Positions 18,216 through 26,045 of a DNA stretch of 64,000 nucleotides are shown piece by piece. The position numbers and the translations under genes are program-made. Below the pieces are notes generated by a model. That model searched no databases, was not told the DNA's origin, and worked only from the letters and a program-made list of their open reading frames with translations. Within the stretch, counting starts at the first letter, position 1. The number at the start of each line of letters is the position of its first letter. This stretch comes from Kitasatospora sp. A2-31 (GTDB lineage Bacteria > Actinomycetota > Actinomycetes > Streptomycetales > Streptomycetaceae): the NCBI RefSeq assembly GCF_022288725.1, contig NZ_JAKNTA010000016.1, positions 88,353-152,352 on the forward strand. Direction: 5' to 3'.

Positions 18216-19684
18216 CAGCCCTCCTCCGGGGGCCGGCGGGCGAGGTCGCTCATCCGGACCAGCAACGCCACGATGATCCAGTTGGTCACCACCGAGGAGC
18301 CTCCCTGCGCCACGAAGGGCAGCGTCATCCCGGTCAGCGGGATGAGGTCCAGCACCCCGCCGGCCACCACGAACACCTGGAGGCCGACGATGGCCGCCAG
18401 CCCGATCGCCAGCAGCCGCCCGAACGGGTCCCGCAGGGCGATGCCGGTCCGGAAACCCCGGGAGACCAGCACCGCGTACAGCAGGAACACCGCGAACAGC
18501 CCGGCCAGGCCCAGCTCCTCGCCGATGGTGGCCAGGATGAAGTCGGACCTGGCGGCGAAGCCGATCAGGATCGAGTGCCCGTTGCCGAGCCCGGCGCCCA
18601 GCTCCCCGCCCCAGGCGAAGGCGAACAGCGACTGGGCGATCTGGTTGGCGCCCCGGCCGGCCGCGATCGAGCCGAGCGGGTCGAGCCAGTCGCCGACCCG
18701 GCTGTGCACGTGCGGCGAGAGCAGGCCGACCCCGACCGCCGCCACCGCGGCCAGGACCAGGCCGATGACGATCCAGCCGGTGCGCGCGGTGGCCACGTAG
18801 AGCATCACCACGAAGAGGCCGAAGAGGAGCAGCGAGGTGCCGAGGTCGGTCTCCAGCACCAGGACGCCGACGAAGGCCGCCCAGATCACCAGGACGGGCG
18901 CCAGCACCCGCCCCGGCGGCAGCCGGAACCGCCGGACCCGGCGGCCGGTGAGCGCCAGTGCGTCCCGGTGCACCGCCAGGTACGCCGCGAAGAAGACCGC
19001 CAGCAGGATCTTGGCGAACTCCCCCGGCTGGAAGGACAGCGGACCGACCGTGATCCAGATCCGCGAGCCGTACACCGGCGGGAAGAGGACCGGCAGGACC
19101 AGCAGCACCAGCGCCACCAGCGCGCCGAGGTAGGCGTAGCGCTGCAGCCGCCGGTGGTCGCGCACCAGCAGGACCACGGCGATGAACAGCCCGACCCCGA
19201 GGGCCGACCAGAGCAGCTGGGCGGGCGCCGCGTCACCGCGGGGGGCGGCCCGGTCCAGCCGGTAGATGACGACCAGCCCGATCCCGTTCAGCAGCACGCC
19301 GATCGGCAGCAGCAGCGGGTCCGCGTACGGCGCCTTCCAGCGGACCACGGCGTGCGCCAGCAGCGCGAGCGCGCCCAGCGCGGCACCGTACTCGCCCGCG
19401 TCGGCGGGCACCGAGCCGTCGATGTTGCCACCCACCTCGGCGTAGCCGAGCACGGCGAGCAGCACGGCGGCCAGGACCAGCGCGAGTTCGGTGTTGCGCC
19501 GGGTGGTCACCGCCCGGCGCGGCCGGCCGGCGGTTCTCGTCACGGCGGAGGGTGTCGCCACGGACCGTCCTGGGGTGTCCTGCTGCAGTGGTGTCGCGGA
19601 GCGGAGCCGTACGGGGTCCTCCCGCCGGTCGGACGTGCCGGCCGGCGCCGGACGCCGTCCGGCACCGGTGCCCCTTTTCGTCAC
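18215..19684 (-). CDS. FtsW/RodA/SpoVE (SEDS) peptidoglycan glycosyltransferase
   Basis: 489 residues from GTG 19684, with ~65 cytoplasmic residues and then about ten membrane helices. SEDS proteins polymerise lipid II into glycan strands. Family motifs include RIWITVGPLSFQPGEFAKI, the helix 7 LETDLGTSLLLFG, the large external loop, FILATIGEELG, and the terminal IPLTGMTLPFVAQGGSS. Several in-frame GTG codons occur (19684, 19696), none with a strong ribosome site; the frame is open further upstream but without coding character. It is coupled to the downstream PBP. Confidence 0.92.
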   Translation of the reverse strand: MTKRGTGAGRRPAPAGTSDRREDPVRLRSATPLQQDTPGRSVATPSAVTRTAGRPRRAVTTRRNTELALVLAAVLLAVLGYAEVGGNIDGSVPADAGEYGAALGALALLAHAVVRWKAPYADPLLLPIGVLLNGIGLVVIYRLDRAAPRGDAAPAQLLWSALGVGLFIAVVLLVRDHRRLQRYAYLGALVALVLLVLPVLFPPVYGSRIWITVGPLSFQPGEFAKILLAVFFAAYLAVHRDALALTGRRVRRFRLPPGRVLAPVLVIWAAFVGVLVLETDLGTSLLLFGLFVVMLYVATARTGWIVIGLVLAAVAAVGVGLLSPHVHSRVGDWLDPLGSIAAGRGANQIAQSLFAFAWGGELGAGLGNGHSILIGFAARSDFILATIGEELGLAGLFAVFLLYAVLVSRGFRTGIALRDPFGRLLAIGLAAIVGLQVFVVAGGVLDLIPLTGMTLPFVAQGGSSVVTNWIIVALLVRMSDLARRPPEEG

Positions 19685-19932
19685 CCTAACGACCACTGTC
19701 CATGGGTATGTGTTCTTCCGTCCGGTGTGTCCTGTATCGGCCGCCGGAGCGCCGGCGTCGCGGGGCGCGCTGTACCGCCCCGGAAGGGTGCTCCGTCCAC
19801 GGCCGACCGGCGCACGCCCCTGCATCCGCAGCCCGATCGCCCACCGGCGCGCAGGAGTTCGCGCCGGAGCCCGGCCCGCCGTCGGCCCGGGCCGGGCGCC
19901 CGGGGGGAACTGATGGCCCCTCGGGCACGCCC

Positions 19933-19938
19933 TAGGAT
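19933..19938 (+). promoter_or_regulatory. -10 box for a leaderless VWA transcript
   Basis: TAGGAT lies exactly 6 nt before GTG 19945, so transcription should begin at or next to the start codon. There is no Shine-Dalgarno sequence. Confidence 0.5.
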
Positions 19939-19944
19939 CGGCCC

Positions 19945-21264
19945 GTGATTACCGGACGACGACCAAAGGCCAGGCTCGGCAGCCTGCTGGCCGCCCTGGC
20001 GATAACCGGCGGTGCGCTGCTCAGCGGCCTTCCCGCCCATGCCGACGAACCATCAGCCGGAGCAGCCACCGGCAAGGAAGCCCCCCGGGTCGACCTCGTG
20101 CTGGACGTCAGCGGCTCCATGCGGGCCACCGACATCCAGGGCAAGAGCCGCATCGCGGTGGCCCAGCAGTCGCTGAACGAGGTGATCGACGCCCTGCCCG
20201 GGGAGACCGAGTTCGGCATCCGCACCCTCGGCGCCAACTACCCCGGCGACGACAAGGCCCAGGGCTGCCAGGACACCAAGCAGCTCTTCCCGGTCGGGAA
20301 GACCAACAAGACCGAGGCCAAGACCGCCGTCGCCACCCTGCGACCGACCGGCTGGACCCCGATCGGCCTGGCCCTGCGCGGCGCCGCCCAGGACCTCGGC
20401 AAGGGCGAGACCACCCGCCGGGTGGTGCTGATCACCGACGGCGAGGACTCCTGCGCCCCGCCGGACCCCTGCGACGTGGCCCGCGAGCTCGCCGCCCAGG
20501 GCATCCACCTGGTGGTCGACACCCTCGGCCTGGCCCACGACGACAAGACCCGCCAGCAGCTGCTCTGCATCGCCAACGCCACCGGCGGCACCTACACCGA
20601 CGTCCGGACCCAGGAGCAGCTCACCGACAAGGTGAAGCAGCTCGTCGACCGCTCCAACGACACCTACACGGTGACCCCGGTCAAGACCGCCGGCACCGAC
20701 AAGTGCGAGAGCGCGCCCGTCCTCACCCCCGGCGTCTACAGCGACCGCGAGAAGTTCTCCGAGCACCGCGTCTACCGCGTCCCGGTCAAGGCCGGGCAGG
20801 AGCTGCGCGCCTCGGTCAGCGTCGCGCTGGACCGGGCCGTGGCCCGCGACTACGGCGTCCTGCTGCAGGCCACCAGCGCCACCGGCCAGGAGCTGGTCCG
20901 CGGCACCGACGCCGGCAGCGGCCGGACCGACGTGATCTCCGCCGGCCTGCGCTGGTCCACCGACGACTCCAGGGGCTACGCCACCGCCACGCCGTCCGCC
21001 TCCGCGAGCGGCAAGCCGGAGACCACCGTCTGCCTGGTCGTCAGCAACTCGCTGGCCGGCCAGCCCGGCGTCCAGGCCGACCCGGGCCTGCCGCTGGAGC
21101 TGACCGTCGACCTCGCCGCCGCCTCCCCCGCCCCGGACGGCCCGGCGATGGGCCTCGGCCGCGGCTGGATCCTGCTGCTGGTGCTCACCCTGGCCGGCCT
21201 GATCACCGGCCTGCTGTTCGGCTGGATCGCGCGCTGGCGGATCGCTGTCTGGCAGGAGAACTGA
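19945..21264 (+). CDS. Secreted, membrane-anchored VWA-domain protein
   Basis: 439 residues. The signal peptide (about 1-33) ends near AHA-DEP. A von Willebrand A domain at about 48-230 has the complete MIDAS: DVSGS (D54-x-S-x-S), the Thr of the GWTPIG loop, and the ITDGEDSC aspartate. Four Cys around SCAPPDPCD may form disulfides. A beta-rich domain follows (about 235-390), and a single C-terminal membrane helix with a basic cytoplasmic tail makes it type I. Metal-dependent protein binding at the outer membrane face is the likely role. The next gene starts 2 nt past its stop, so they form an operon. Confidence 0.88.
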   Translation: MITGRRPKARLGSLLAALAITGGALLSGLPAHADEPSAGAATGKEAPRVDLVLDVSGSMRATDIQGKSRIAVAQQSLNEVIDALPGETEFGIRTLGANYPGDDKAQGCQDTKQLFPVGKTNKTEAKTAVATLRPTGWTPIGLALRGAAQDLGKGETTRRVVLITDGEDSCAPPDPCDVARELAAQGIHLVVDTLGLAHDDKTRQQLLCIANATGGTYTDVRTQEQLTDKVKQLVDRSNDTYTVTPVKTAGTDKCESAPVLTPGVYSDREKFSEHRVYRVPVKAGQELRASVSVALDRAVARDYGVLLQATSATGQELVRGTDAGSGRTDVISAGLRWSTDDSRGYATATPSASASGKPETTVCLVVSNSLAGQPGVQADPGLPLELTVDLAAASPAPDGPAMGLGRGWILLLVLTLAGLITGLLFGWIARWRIAVWQEN

Positions 21265-21266
21265 CC

Positions 21267-22139
21267 ATGCCCAACCCGACGATCCGCGGCGCCCTGGCCG
21301 GGCTCGCCCTGCTCCCGGCCCTCGCCCTCGCAGCCCCGGCCGCCTCGGCCGCCTCGCCCTCGCCCACCGCGAGCGGCACCCCCGCCCCGGCCACCAAGGC
21401 CGGGACGTCCTTCCTGACCGCCATCAACCTCTCCCCCGGCCAGGACGCCAAGGTCGCCGCCTCCACCGGCGACTACCTCTACTGGGCCTTCGGCGCCTCC
21501 GAGGGCCAGACCCCGACGGTCGGCCTGACCGTCGGCCTGGCCGCCGCCGCCGACCGGCACGGCCCGCAGACCTGGAGCGTCGAGGTGTTCGACGGGCTGC
21601 GCCGCCGCCAGTCCTGCACCGGCGGCACCCAGAACGCGACCGCCGACACCGGCGCCTCGTCGATCACCCTGAGCTGCACCCTGCGCGAGGTCCGTTCCTG
21701 GGCCGAGCCGTGGTCCGGCGACCCGCTGCCGGGCACCTACTACGTGCGCCTCTCGGTCTCCGACGCCCCGCAGCCGGACCTCGGCCTTGCAGCCTCCGTC
21801 CAGCTGCACGTCGGCGCCAAGGGCGACGCGGACAACGCCCAGCCCGAGGGCGGAAACCTCAAGGCCCCGCTGGTCCCGCCGGCCGGCGGCGGCGCGTCCA
21901 CCGCCAAGGCGGCCGCGCCGGAGGAGCCCGAGGAGCACTGGTACACCGGCTGGTTCTCCGGCTGGAACAGCCGCTGGTTCTGGACGCTCGGCGGCGGCGC
22001 CCTGGCCGCCCTGGCGGGCGTCGCGGGGTACACCCTCACCCGCCACCCGCGCGGCCGCCGTCCGGCCCGCTACGGCGCGGTGCCCCCGCAGTCCGGAGCC
22101 CCGCAGTCGGGCCCGTACGCGGGCTCCGGCCGGCCGTAG
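21267..22139 (+). CDS. Membrane-anchored exported protein, operon partner of the VWA protein
   Basis: 290 residues, ATG with AGGAG overlapping the end of the VWA gene. A signal peptide (to about residue 28, ending in Ala-rich ASAAS) leads into a ~170-residue beta-rich extracellular domain with FLTAINLSPGQD and two Cys that could pair. A Pro/Ala linker, an aromatic stretch (HWYTGWFSGW), one membrane helix (about 232-250) and a basic, Gln/Pro-rich cytoplasmic tail follow. The fold of the outer domain resembles that of its VWA neighbour's C-terminal half; I cannot name the family. Working together with the VWA protein at the membrane is an inference from the operon. Confidence 0.8.
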   Translation: MPNPTIRGALAGLALLPALALAAPAASAASPSPTASGTPAPATKAGTSFLTAINLSPGQDAKVAASTGDYLYWAFGASEGQTPTVGLTVGLAAAADRHGPQTWSVEVFDGLRRRQSCTGGTQNATADTGASSITLSCTLREVRSWAEPWSGDPLPGTYYVRLSVSDAPQPDLGLAASVQLHVGAKGDADNAQPEGGNLKAPLVPPAGGGASTAKAAAPEEPEEHWYTGWFSGWNSRWFWTLGGGALAALAGVAGYTLTRHPRGRRPARYGAVPPQSGAPQSGPYAGSGRP

Positions 22140-22160
22140 GCAGCCGAACCCGCCGATCGC

Positions 22161-22200
22161 CCGAGGGCCGGCCGGAGCACCCGCTCCGGCCGGCCCTCGG
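22161..22200 (+). terminator. Terminator of the VWA operon
   Basis: A perfect 18-bp stem (arms 22161-22178 and 22183-22200) with a 4-nt loop, 21 bp after the stop of the operon's second gene. Confidence 0.8.
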
Positions 22201-22230
22201 CCGTTCCCGGCGCGGACCGCCGGACCGCCC

Positions 22231-22236
22231 TACCCT
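22231..22236 (+). promoter_or_regulatory. -10 box for a leaderless universal stress gene
   Basis: TACCCT lies 6 nt before ATG 22243, with no ribosome site in between. Confidence 0.45.
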
Positions 22237-22242
22237 CGAACC

Positions 22243-22698
22243 ATGGCTCCGCAGCCGGACGGCAGGATCGTGGTCGGGGTGGACGGCTCCCCGCACTCCC
22301 ACGCCGCCCTCCGCTGGGCCGCCCGGCTGGCCGCCCTCACCGGCGGGCCGCTGGAGGCGGTGACCGTCTGGGACTTCCCCTCCCTGCACGGCGCGCACGG
22401 CCTGGTCCTGCCCGCCCTGGACGGCTTCGGGCCCGAGCGCCGCGCCGCCGCCATCCTCGACGAGACCGTGGCCGCCGCCGGCCTGCCGCAGGGCCGCCCG
22501 GCCGTCCGGCGCCGGCTCAAGGCCGGCCCGGCCGGCCCCGCCCTGGTCTCGGCCGCCGCGGGCGCCGCGGTCCTGGTGCTCGGCCGCCGCGGCCGCTGCG
22601 CCCCGCCCGGCGCCCGGCTCGGCACCACCAGCCAGTACTGCGTCCACCACGCCGGCTGCACCGTGGTCCTCGTGGAGGGCGACGACCCGCCGCAGTGA
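22243..22698 (+). CDS. Universal stress protein (UspA family)
   Basis: 151 residues, a single Usp domain. The N-terminal strand VVGVDGSPHSHAAL is typical. The ATP-binding signature G-x2-G-x9-G-[ST] is present as GRRGRCAPPGARLGTTS, so it should bind nucleotide. The C-terminal strand CTVVLVEG closes the fold. Usp proteins in actinobacteria often respond to low oxygen or growth arrest. It converges on tRNA-Ala, and the 22777-22810 hairpin sits between them. Confidence 0.87.
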   Translation: MAPQPDGRIVVGVDGSPHSHAALRWAARLAALTGGPLEAVTVWDFPSLHGAHGLVLPALDGFGPERRAAAILDETVAAAGLPQGRPAVRRRLKAGPAGPALVSAAAGAAVLVLGRRGRCAPPGARLGTTSQYCVHHAGCTVVLVEGDDPPQ

Positions 22699-22776
22699 TC
22701 ATCGTCACACCGGCCAACCGGACCCCTGCGGCGGCCGCCTGACACCTCGTCCGGCGCCACCACCCCCACAACGCAG

Positions 22777-22810
22777 AAGTCCCGCCCGATCTGATGATCG
22801 GGCGGGACTT
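22777..22810 (-). terminator. Strong hairpin terminator of tRNA-Ala
   Basis: A perfect 15-bp stem (arms 22777-22791 and 22796-22810) with loop TGAT. It starts 10 nt past the tRNA 3' end and can also stop readthrough from the universal stress gene. Confidence 0.85.
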
Positions 22811-22817
22811 CCTGTTG

Positions 22818-22893
<76 letters not shown>

Positions 22894-22986
22894 AACGAGA
22901 AGAAACTCTAGCACCTTTCGGAGGGGGCTCGTGACCACCCCCGGAACGCGGCCCTGGTCGGGGGTGCCGGAGCACCCCCGGGACCG

Positions 22987-24111
22987 TCACTCGTTGGCGG
23001 CGCGGGGGCGGCTCTCCACCGCCGACGGATCGGCGTACTGGTCGAAGAGCGGGGTGGTGCGGGCCTCCGCCGGGCGGACCTCCGCAGCACGGGCCTCCGC
23101 CGGGCGTCCGTCCGCCGGCCGGCCGGCAGTCCAGGTGCCGGGGGCCGACAGGTCGAGGCCGCGGCTGACCCTGGGGGCCACCGGGGCGGTCACGTAGGTC
23201 GGCAGCGGGACCGGTACGGGCTCCCAGGAGTCCGGGCCGGCCGCAGCGCGCTCGCGCATGCCGTCGACCCACTCCTCGTGCTCGGTCGCCTCCGCCACCG
23301 CCGAGGCCGAGCCGGCCGAGCCTGCCGGGCCGGTCTCCGCCGGCGCCGGGTCGGCGGCCAGCCGCAGGTGCGGTCGGGCGCGGACGGGCTCCTCGACGGG
23401 CTCCGCCGGGGCGTCCTCGACCGCGCGCGCCTCGGTGCGCTGCTGCTCGCGCTGGCGCAGCCGCTCGGCCGCCTGGGCGGCCCGGGCACGGTCGAGCTTC
23501 ACCTCGTACCGCTGGCGCTCCAGCTTGCGCAGGTGGCCGATGTAGAGGGTGAGGAGGACCGCCGGCACCGCCGGCACCCAGAGGAAGGCCAGACCGGCCA
23601 CCGCCGCGACCACCGCACCGAGCGCGAAGGCCAGGAAGAGCGCGCTGACCATCCGGCGGCGGCGGGCCAGCAGGCGCGCCCGGCGCTCGGTCCCGGCCCG
23701 CCGGTCGGCGCCGTCCACCGGGCGCTCGGCCGGGCGGCCGAGCGCGGGTTCGGGACCGGGTTCGGGATCGGGACCGGGGTCGGGACCGGCGGGGCGCTCG
23801 GCCCGGGGGTCGACCTCCCGGTCCACCCCGTCCTCGCCGTCCGCGGGGTCCGCGGGGTCGCCGGAGACGGCCCCGTCCCGTTCGGGAGGGCCGTCGTCAC
23901 TGCTCTGCTCGCCGTCACGCGGTTCGTCGCCCAGGGCCCGGGATGCCCGCCGCTCCAGCGCCGAACGCCCGGCCAGCAGGCGGATGGCGGTGCTGAAGCG
24001 TTCCGTCGGGCGCGCCTCGTTGAGCTCGTCCTGCCTGCGGAGCCACATCGGCACGAGATAGGCGGCCCAGGCCCCTACGATGACGGCGTAGATAAGGCCG
24101 CTACTGCTCAC
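22987..24111 (-). CDS. sepX: SepX-type membrane cell-division protein (GLPR homologue)
   Basis: 374 residues. An N-terminal membrane helix (SGLIYAVIVGAWAAYLVPMWL) leads directly into a conserved WLRRQDELNEARPTERFSTAIRLL segment. A disordered acidic Pro/Asp/Gly stretch (about 75-140) follows, then a pair of membrane helices (about 157-192). The cytoplasmic tail has a helical basic region (LERQRYEVKLDRARAAQAAERLRQRE) and a long disordered end. The N-terminal signature and this neighbourhood (rimJ, moeA-like, galU) match SepX, needed for Streptomyces septum placement, and the corynebacterial receptor GLPR. It begins 150 bp after the acetyltransferase gene across an AT-rich stretch, so it may have its own promoter. 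Confidence 0.82.
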   Translation of the reverse strand: MSSSGLIYAVIVGAWAAYLVPMWLRRQDELNEARPTERFSTAIRLLAGRSALERRASRALGDEPRDGEQSSDDGPPERDGAVSGDPADPADGEDGVDREVDPRAERPAGPDPGPDPEPGPEPALGRPAERPVDGADRRAGTERRARLLARRRRMVSALFLAFALGAVVAAVAGLAFLWVPAVPAVLLTLYIGHLRKLERQRYEVKLDRARAAQAAERLRQREQQRTEARAVEDAPAEPVEEPVRARPHLRLAADPAPAETGPAGSAGSASAVAEATEHEEWVDGMRERAAAGPDSWEPVPVPLPTYVTAPVAPRVSRGLDLSAPGTWTAGRPADGRPAEARAAEVRPAEARTTPLFDQYADPSAVESRPRAANE

Positions 24112-24261
24112 GTTTCACACCGTACGGGCGCCGGGGAAGGCCCGGTAGCAATTTGGCGCGGCGTGTCGTGTGATCAAGCTGATTCTCCGACTATTTTGCC
24201 GGCATTTGTGCCCGTCCGTCGGCGTGCCGATGCCATATCGATATTCGATTCGAACATATAT

Positions 24262-24888
24262 TCAATTACCGGGACCGCGGCCGGAACTGAGCATCCGCCA
24301 GCGCTCCAGCATCCCCTCGGGGACCTCCTCCGCGGTGAGCGCGTACACCAGGTGGTCCCGCCAGTCGCCGTCGATGTGCAGATAGCGCGGTCGCATTCCC
24401 TCCGAGCGGAAGCCGAGCTTTTCCACCACCCGCCGGCTCGGCCCGTTCTCGGGGCGGATGCAGACCTCGATCCGGTGCAGTCCCAGTGCGCCGAAACAGT
24501 GGTCCACCGAAAGCGCCACCGCGGTCGGCATGATGCCCCGGCCGGCCACCGCCTCGTCGATCCAGTACCCCACGTTGGCCGAGCACATCGAGCCCCAGGT
24601 GATCCCGCCGACGGTGAGCTGGCCGACCAGTTGACCCTTGTAGAGCACGACGAACGGCAGCATCCGCCCGGCCGAGGCCTCGCCCCGCAGGAAGCGCACC
24701 ATCTGCCGGTAGGTCGGGCGCGGGCCGGCGTTGTGGCCGGCCGGGCCGGGCGGCACGGTGGCCTCCCAGCGGCGCAGCCAGTCCCGGTTCCGCTGGCTGA
24801 CCTCCTGCCATTCGCGCTGGTCGCGGCCCCGGATCGGGCGCAGCGCGACGTCCCCCTCGTGGAGCTCTACCGGCCAGCCGGCGTTCAG
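24262..24888 (-). CDS. GNAT-family N-acetyltransferase (RimJ-like), apparent CTG start
   Basis: 208 residues if started at CTG 24888. The frame contains family sequence (VELHEGDVALRPIRGRDQREW and NRDWLRRWEA) well before the first ATG (24756). Between 24888 and 24756 there is no ATG, GTG or TTG. The CTG lies in CTGA, overlapping the mog stop exactly as the ATGA/GTGA overlaps nearby, and GGGAGA is 5-6 nt upstream. The acetyl-CoA loop is in EAVAGRGIMPTAVALSVDHCF, and the end is VVEKLGFRSEGMRPRYLHIDGDWRDHLVYAL, typical of RimJ/RimL protein N-terminal acetyltransferases. It is fifth in the galU-moeA-moaC-mog order. If CTG is wrong, a sequencing or frameshift explanation would be needed. Confidence 0.82.
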   Translation of the reverse strand: MNAGWPVELHEGDVALRPIRGRDQREWQEVSQRNRDWLRRWEATVPPGPAGHNAGPRPTYRQMVRFLRGEASAGRMLPFVVLYKGQLVGQLTVGGITWGSMCSANVGYWIDEAVAGRGIMPTAVALSVDHCFGALGLHRIEVCIRPENGPSRRVVEKLGFRSEGMRPRYLHIDGDWRDHLVYALTAEEVPEGMLERWRMLSSGRGPGN

Positions 24889-25439
24889 TGCGCTCTCCCG
24901 GAAGCAGGCGTGTCGGGCCGGGCGTGGTCCCCGCCGCCGAGCTGGTCGACGGCGTGCACGAGCAGCGGTTCGAGGACGGCCAGGCCGTCCTTGACGCCGC
25001 CGGTCGAGCCCGGCAGGTTGATGATCAGGGTACGTCCGGCGAGGCCGGCCAGCCCGCGGGAGAGCGAGGCGGTCGGGACCTTCTCACGGCCGTACGCCCG
25101 GACGGCCTCGGCGATGCCGGGGATCTCCCGGTCGATGACCCGGGCGGTCATCTCGGGGGTGAGGTCCATCGGGGAGATGCCGGTGCCGCCGGTGGTCAGC
25201 ACCACGTCGTAACCGGCCGCGACGGCCTCCCGCAGGGCCGCCTCGACCGGTTCGCCGTCCGGGACGACCTCGGGGCCGTCGGCGGTGAAGCCCATCGCCC
25301 GCAGGCCGGCGACCAGCAGCGGGCCGCCCTTGTCCTCGTACACCCCGGCCGAGGCGCGGTTGGAGACGGTCACCGCCAGCGCCCGCATGCCCGCCCCGCC
25401 ACGTGCCGGCACCCCGTGCGGCTCGTCCGCGCCGGTCAC
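24885..25439 (-). CDS. mog: Molybdopterin adenylyltransferase (MogA/MoaB family)
   Basis: 184 residues of the MoCF_biosynth fold. Mog adenylates molybdopterin before molybdate insertion. Motifs: [38 protein letters not shown], and the C-terminal [19 protein letters not shown] 25439 overlaps the moaC stop (GTGA). A start further in, at ATG before [10 protein letters not shown], is possible because the first 17 residues are Gly/Pro-rich. It is coupled to moaC upstream and to the acetyltransferase downstream. Confidence 0.9.
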   Translation of the reverse strand: MTGADEPHGVPARGGAGMRALAVTVSNRASAGVYEDKGGPLLVAGLRAMGFTADGPEVVPDGEPVEAALREAVAAGYDVVLTTGGTGISPMDLTPEMTARVIDREIPGIAEAVRAYGREKVPTASLSRGLAGLAGRTLIINLPGSTGGVKDGLAVLEPLLVHAVDQLGGGDHARPDTPASGRAH

Positions 25440-25936
25440 TGCGCGGCCTCCGGCGCGAACCAGTCGCCGCTCTTGCCGCCGGTCTTGCCGAGCACCCGGA
25501 CCGACTCGATGGCGGCGCCCTTGTCGACGGCCTTGACCATGTCGATCACGGTGAGGCCGGCCACCGCGACGGCGGTCAGCGCCTCCATCTCGACACCGGT
25601 GCGGTCGGTGGTCTTCACGGTGGCGGTGATCTCGACCGCGTCGTCCGCGACGGCGAGGTCGACCTTGACCCCGGAGACCGCGATCGGGTGGCAGAGCGGG
25701 ATCAGGTCGGGCGTCTTCTTGGCGCCCATGATCCCGGCGATCCGGGCGACGGCCAGGGCGTCGCCCTTGGGGACGCCCTCGCCGCGCAGCAGCTCCACCA
25801 CGCGGGGGGAGACCCGGACCCGGCCGGCCGCGACGGCGGTGCGCGCGGTGGCGGCCTTCTCGGAGACGTCGACCATCCGGGCCGCGCCCTGGTCGTCGAC
25901 GTGGGTGAGGCGGTCGCCGGGGGGTGAGGTGGTCAC
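25436..25936 (-). CDS. moaC: Cyclic pyranopterin monophosphate synthase
   Basis: 166 residues, normal for MoaC, which makes cPMP from the 3',8-cyclo-GTP produced by MoaA. It has [18 protein letters not shown] at the N-terminus, the catalytic-pocket [13 protein letters not shown], and [14 protein letters not shown] followed by [10 protein letters not shown]. The GTG start has no strong ribosome site. It follows the moeA-like gene by about 110 bp, and no moaA or moeB is in the window. Confidence 0.93.
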   Translation of the reverse strand: MTTSPPGDRLTHVDDQGAARMVDVSEKAATARTAVAAGRVRVSPRVVELLRGEGVPKGDALAVARIAGIMGAKKTPDLIPLCHPIAVSGVKVDLAVADDAVEITATVKTTDRTGVEMEALTAVAVAGLTVIDMVKAVDKGAAIESVRVLGKTGGKSGDWFAPEAAQ

Positions 25937-26045
25937 GGGTGGCTCCAGGGGGCGCGCAGATCGAATACCGCGCTACCGTACCCCCCGTCCCGGCCGGGGC
26001 GTGGGACGGGCCGTACCGGTGAGACGGCCCGTCGCGCCGGGGGTC

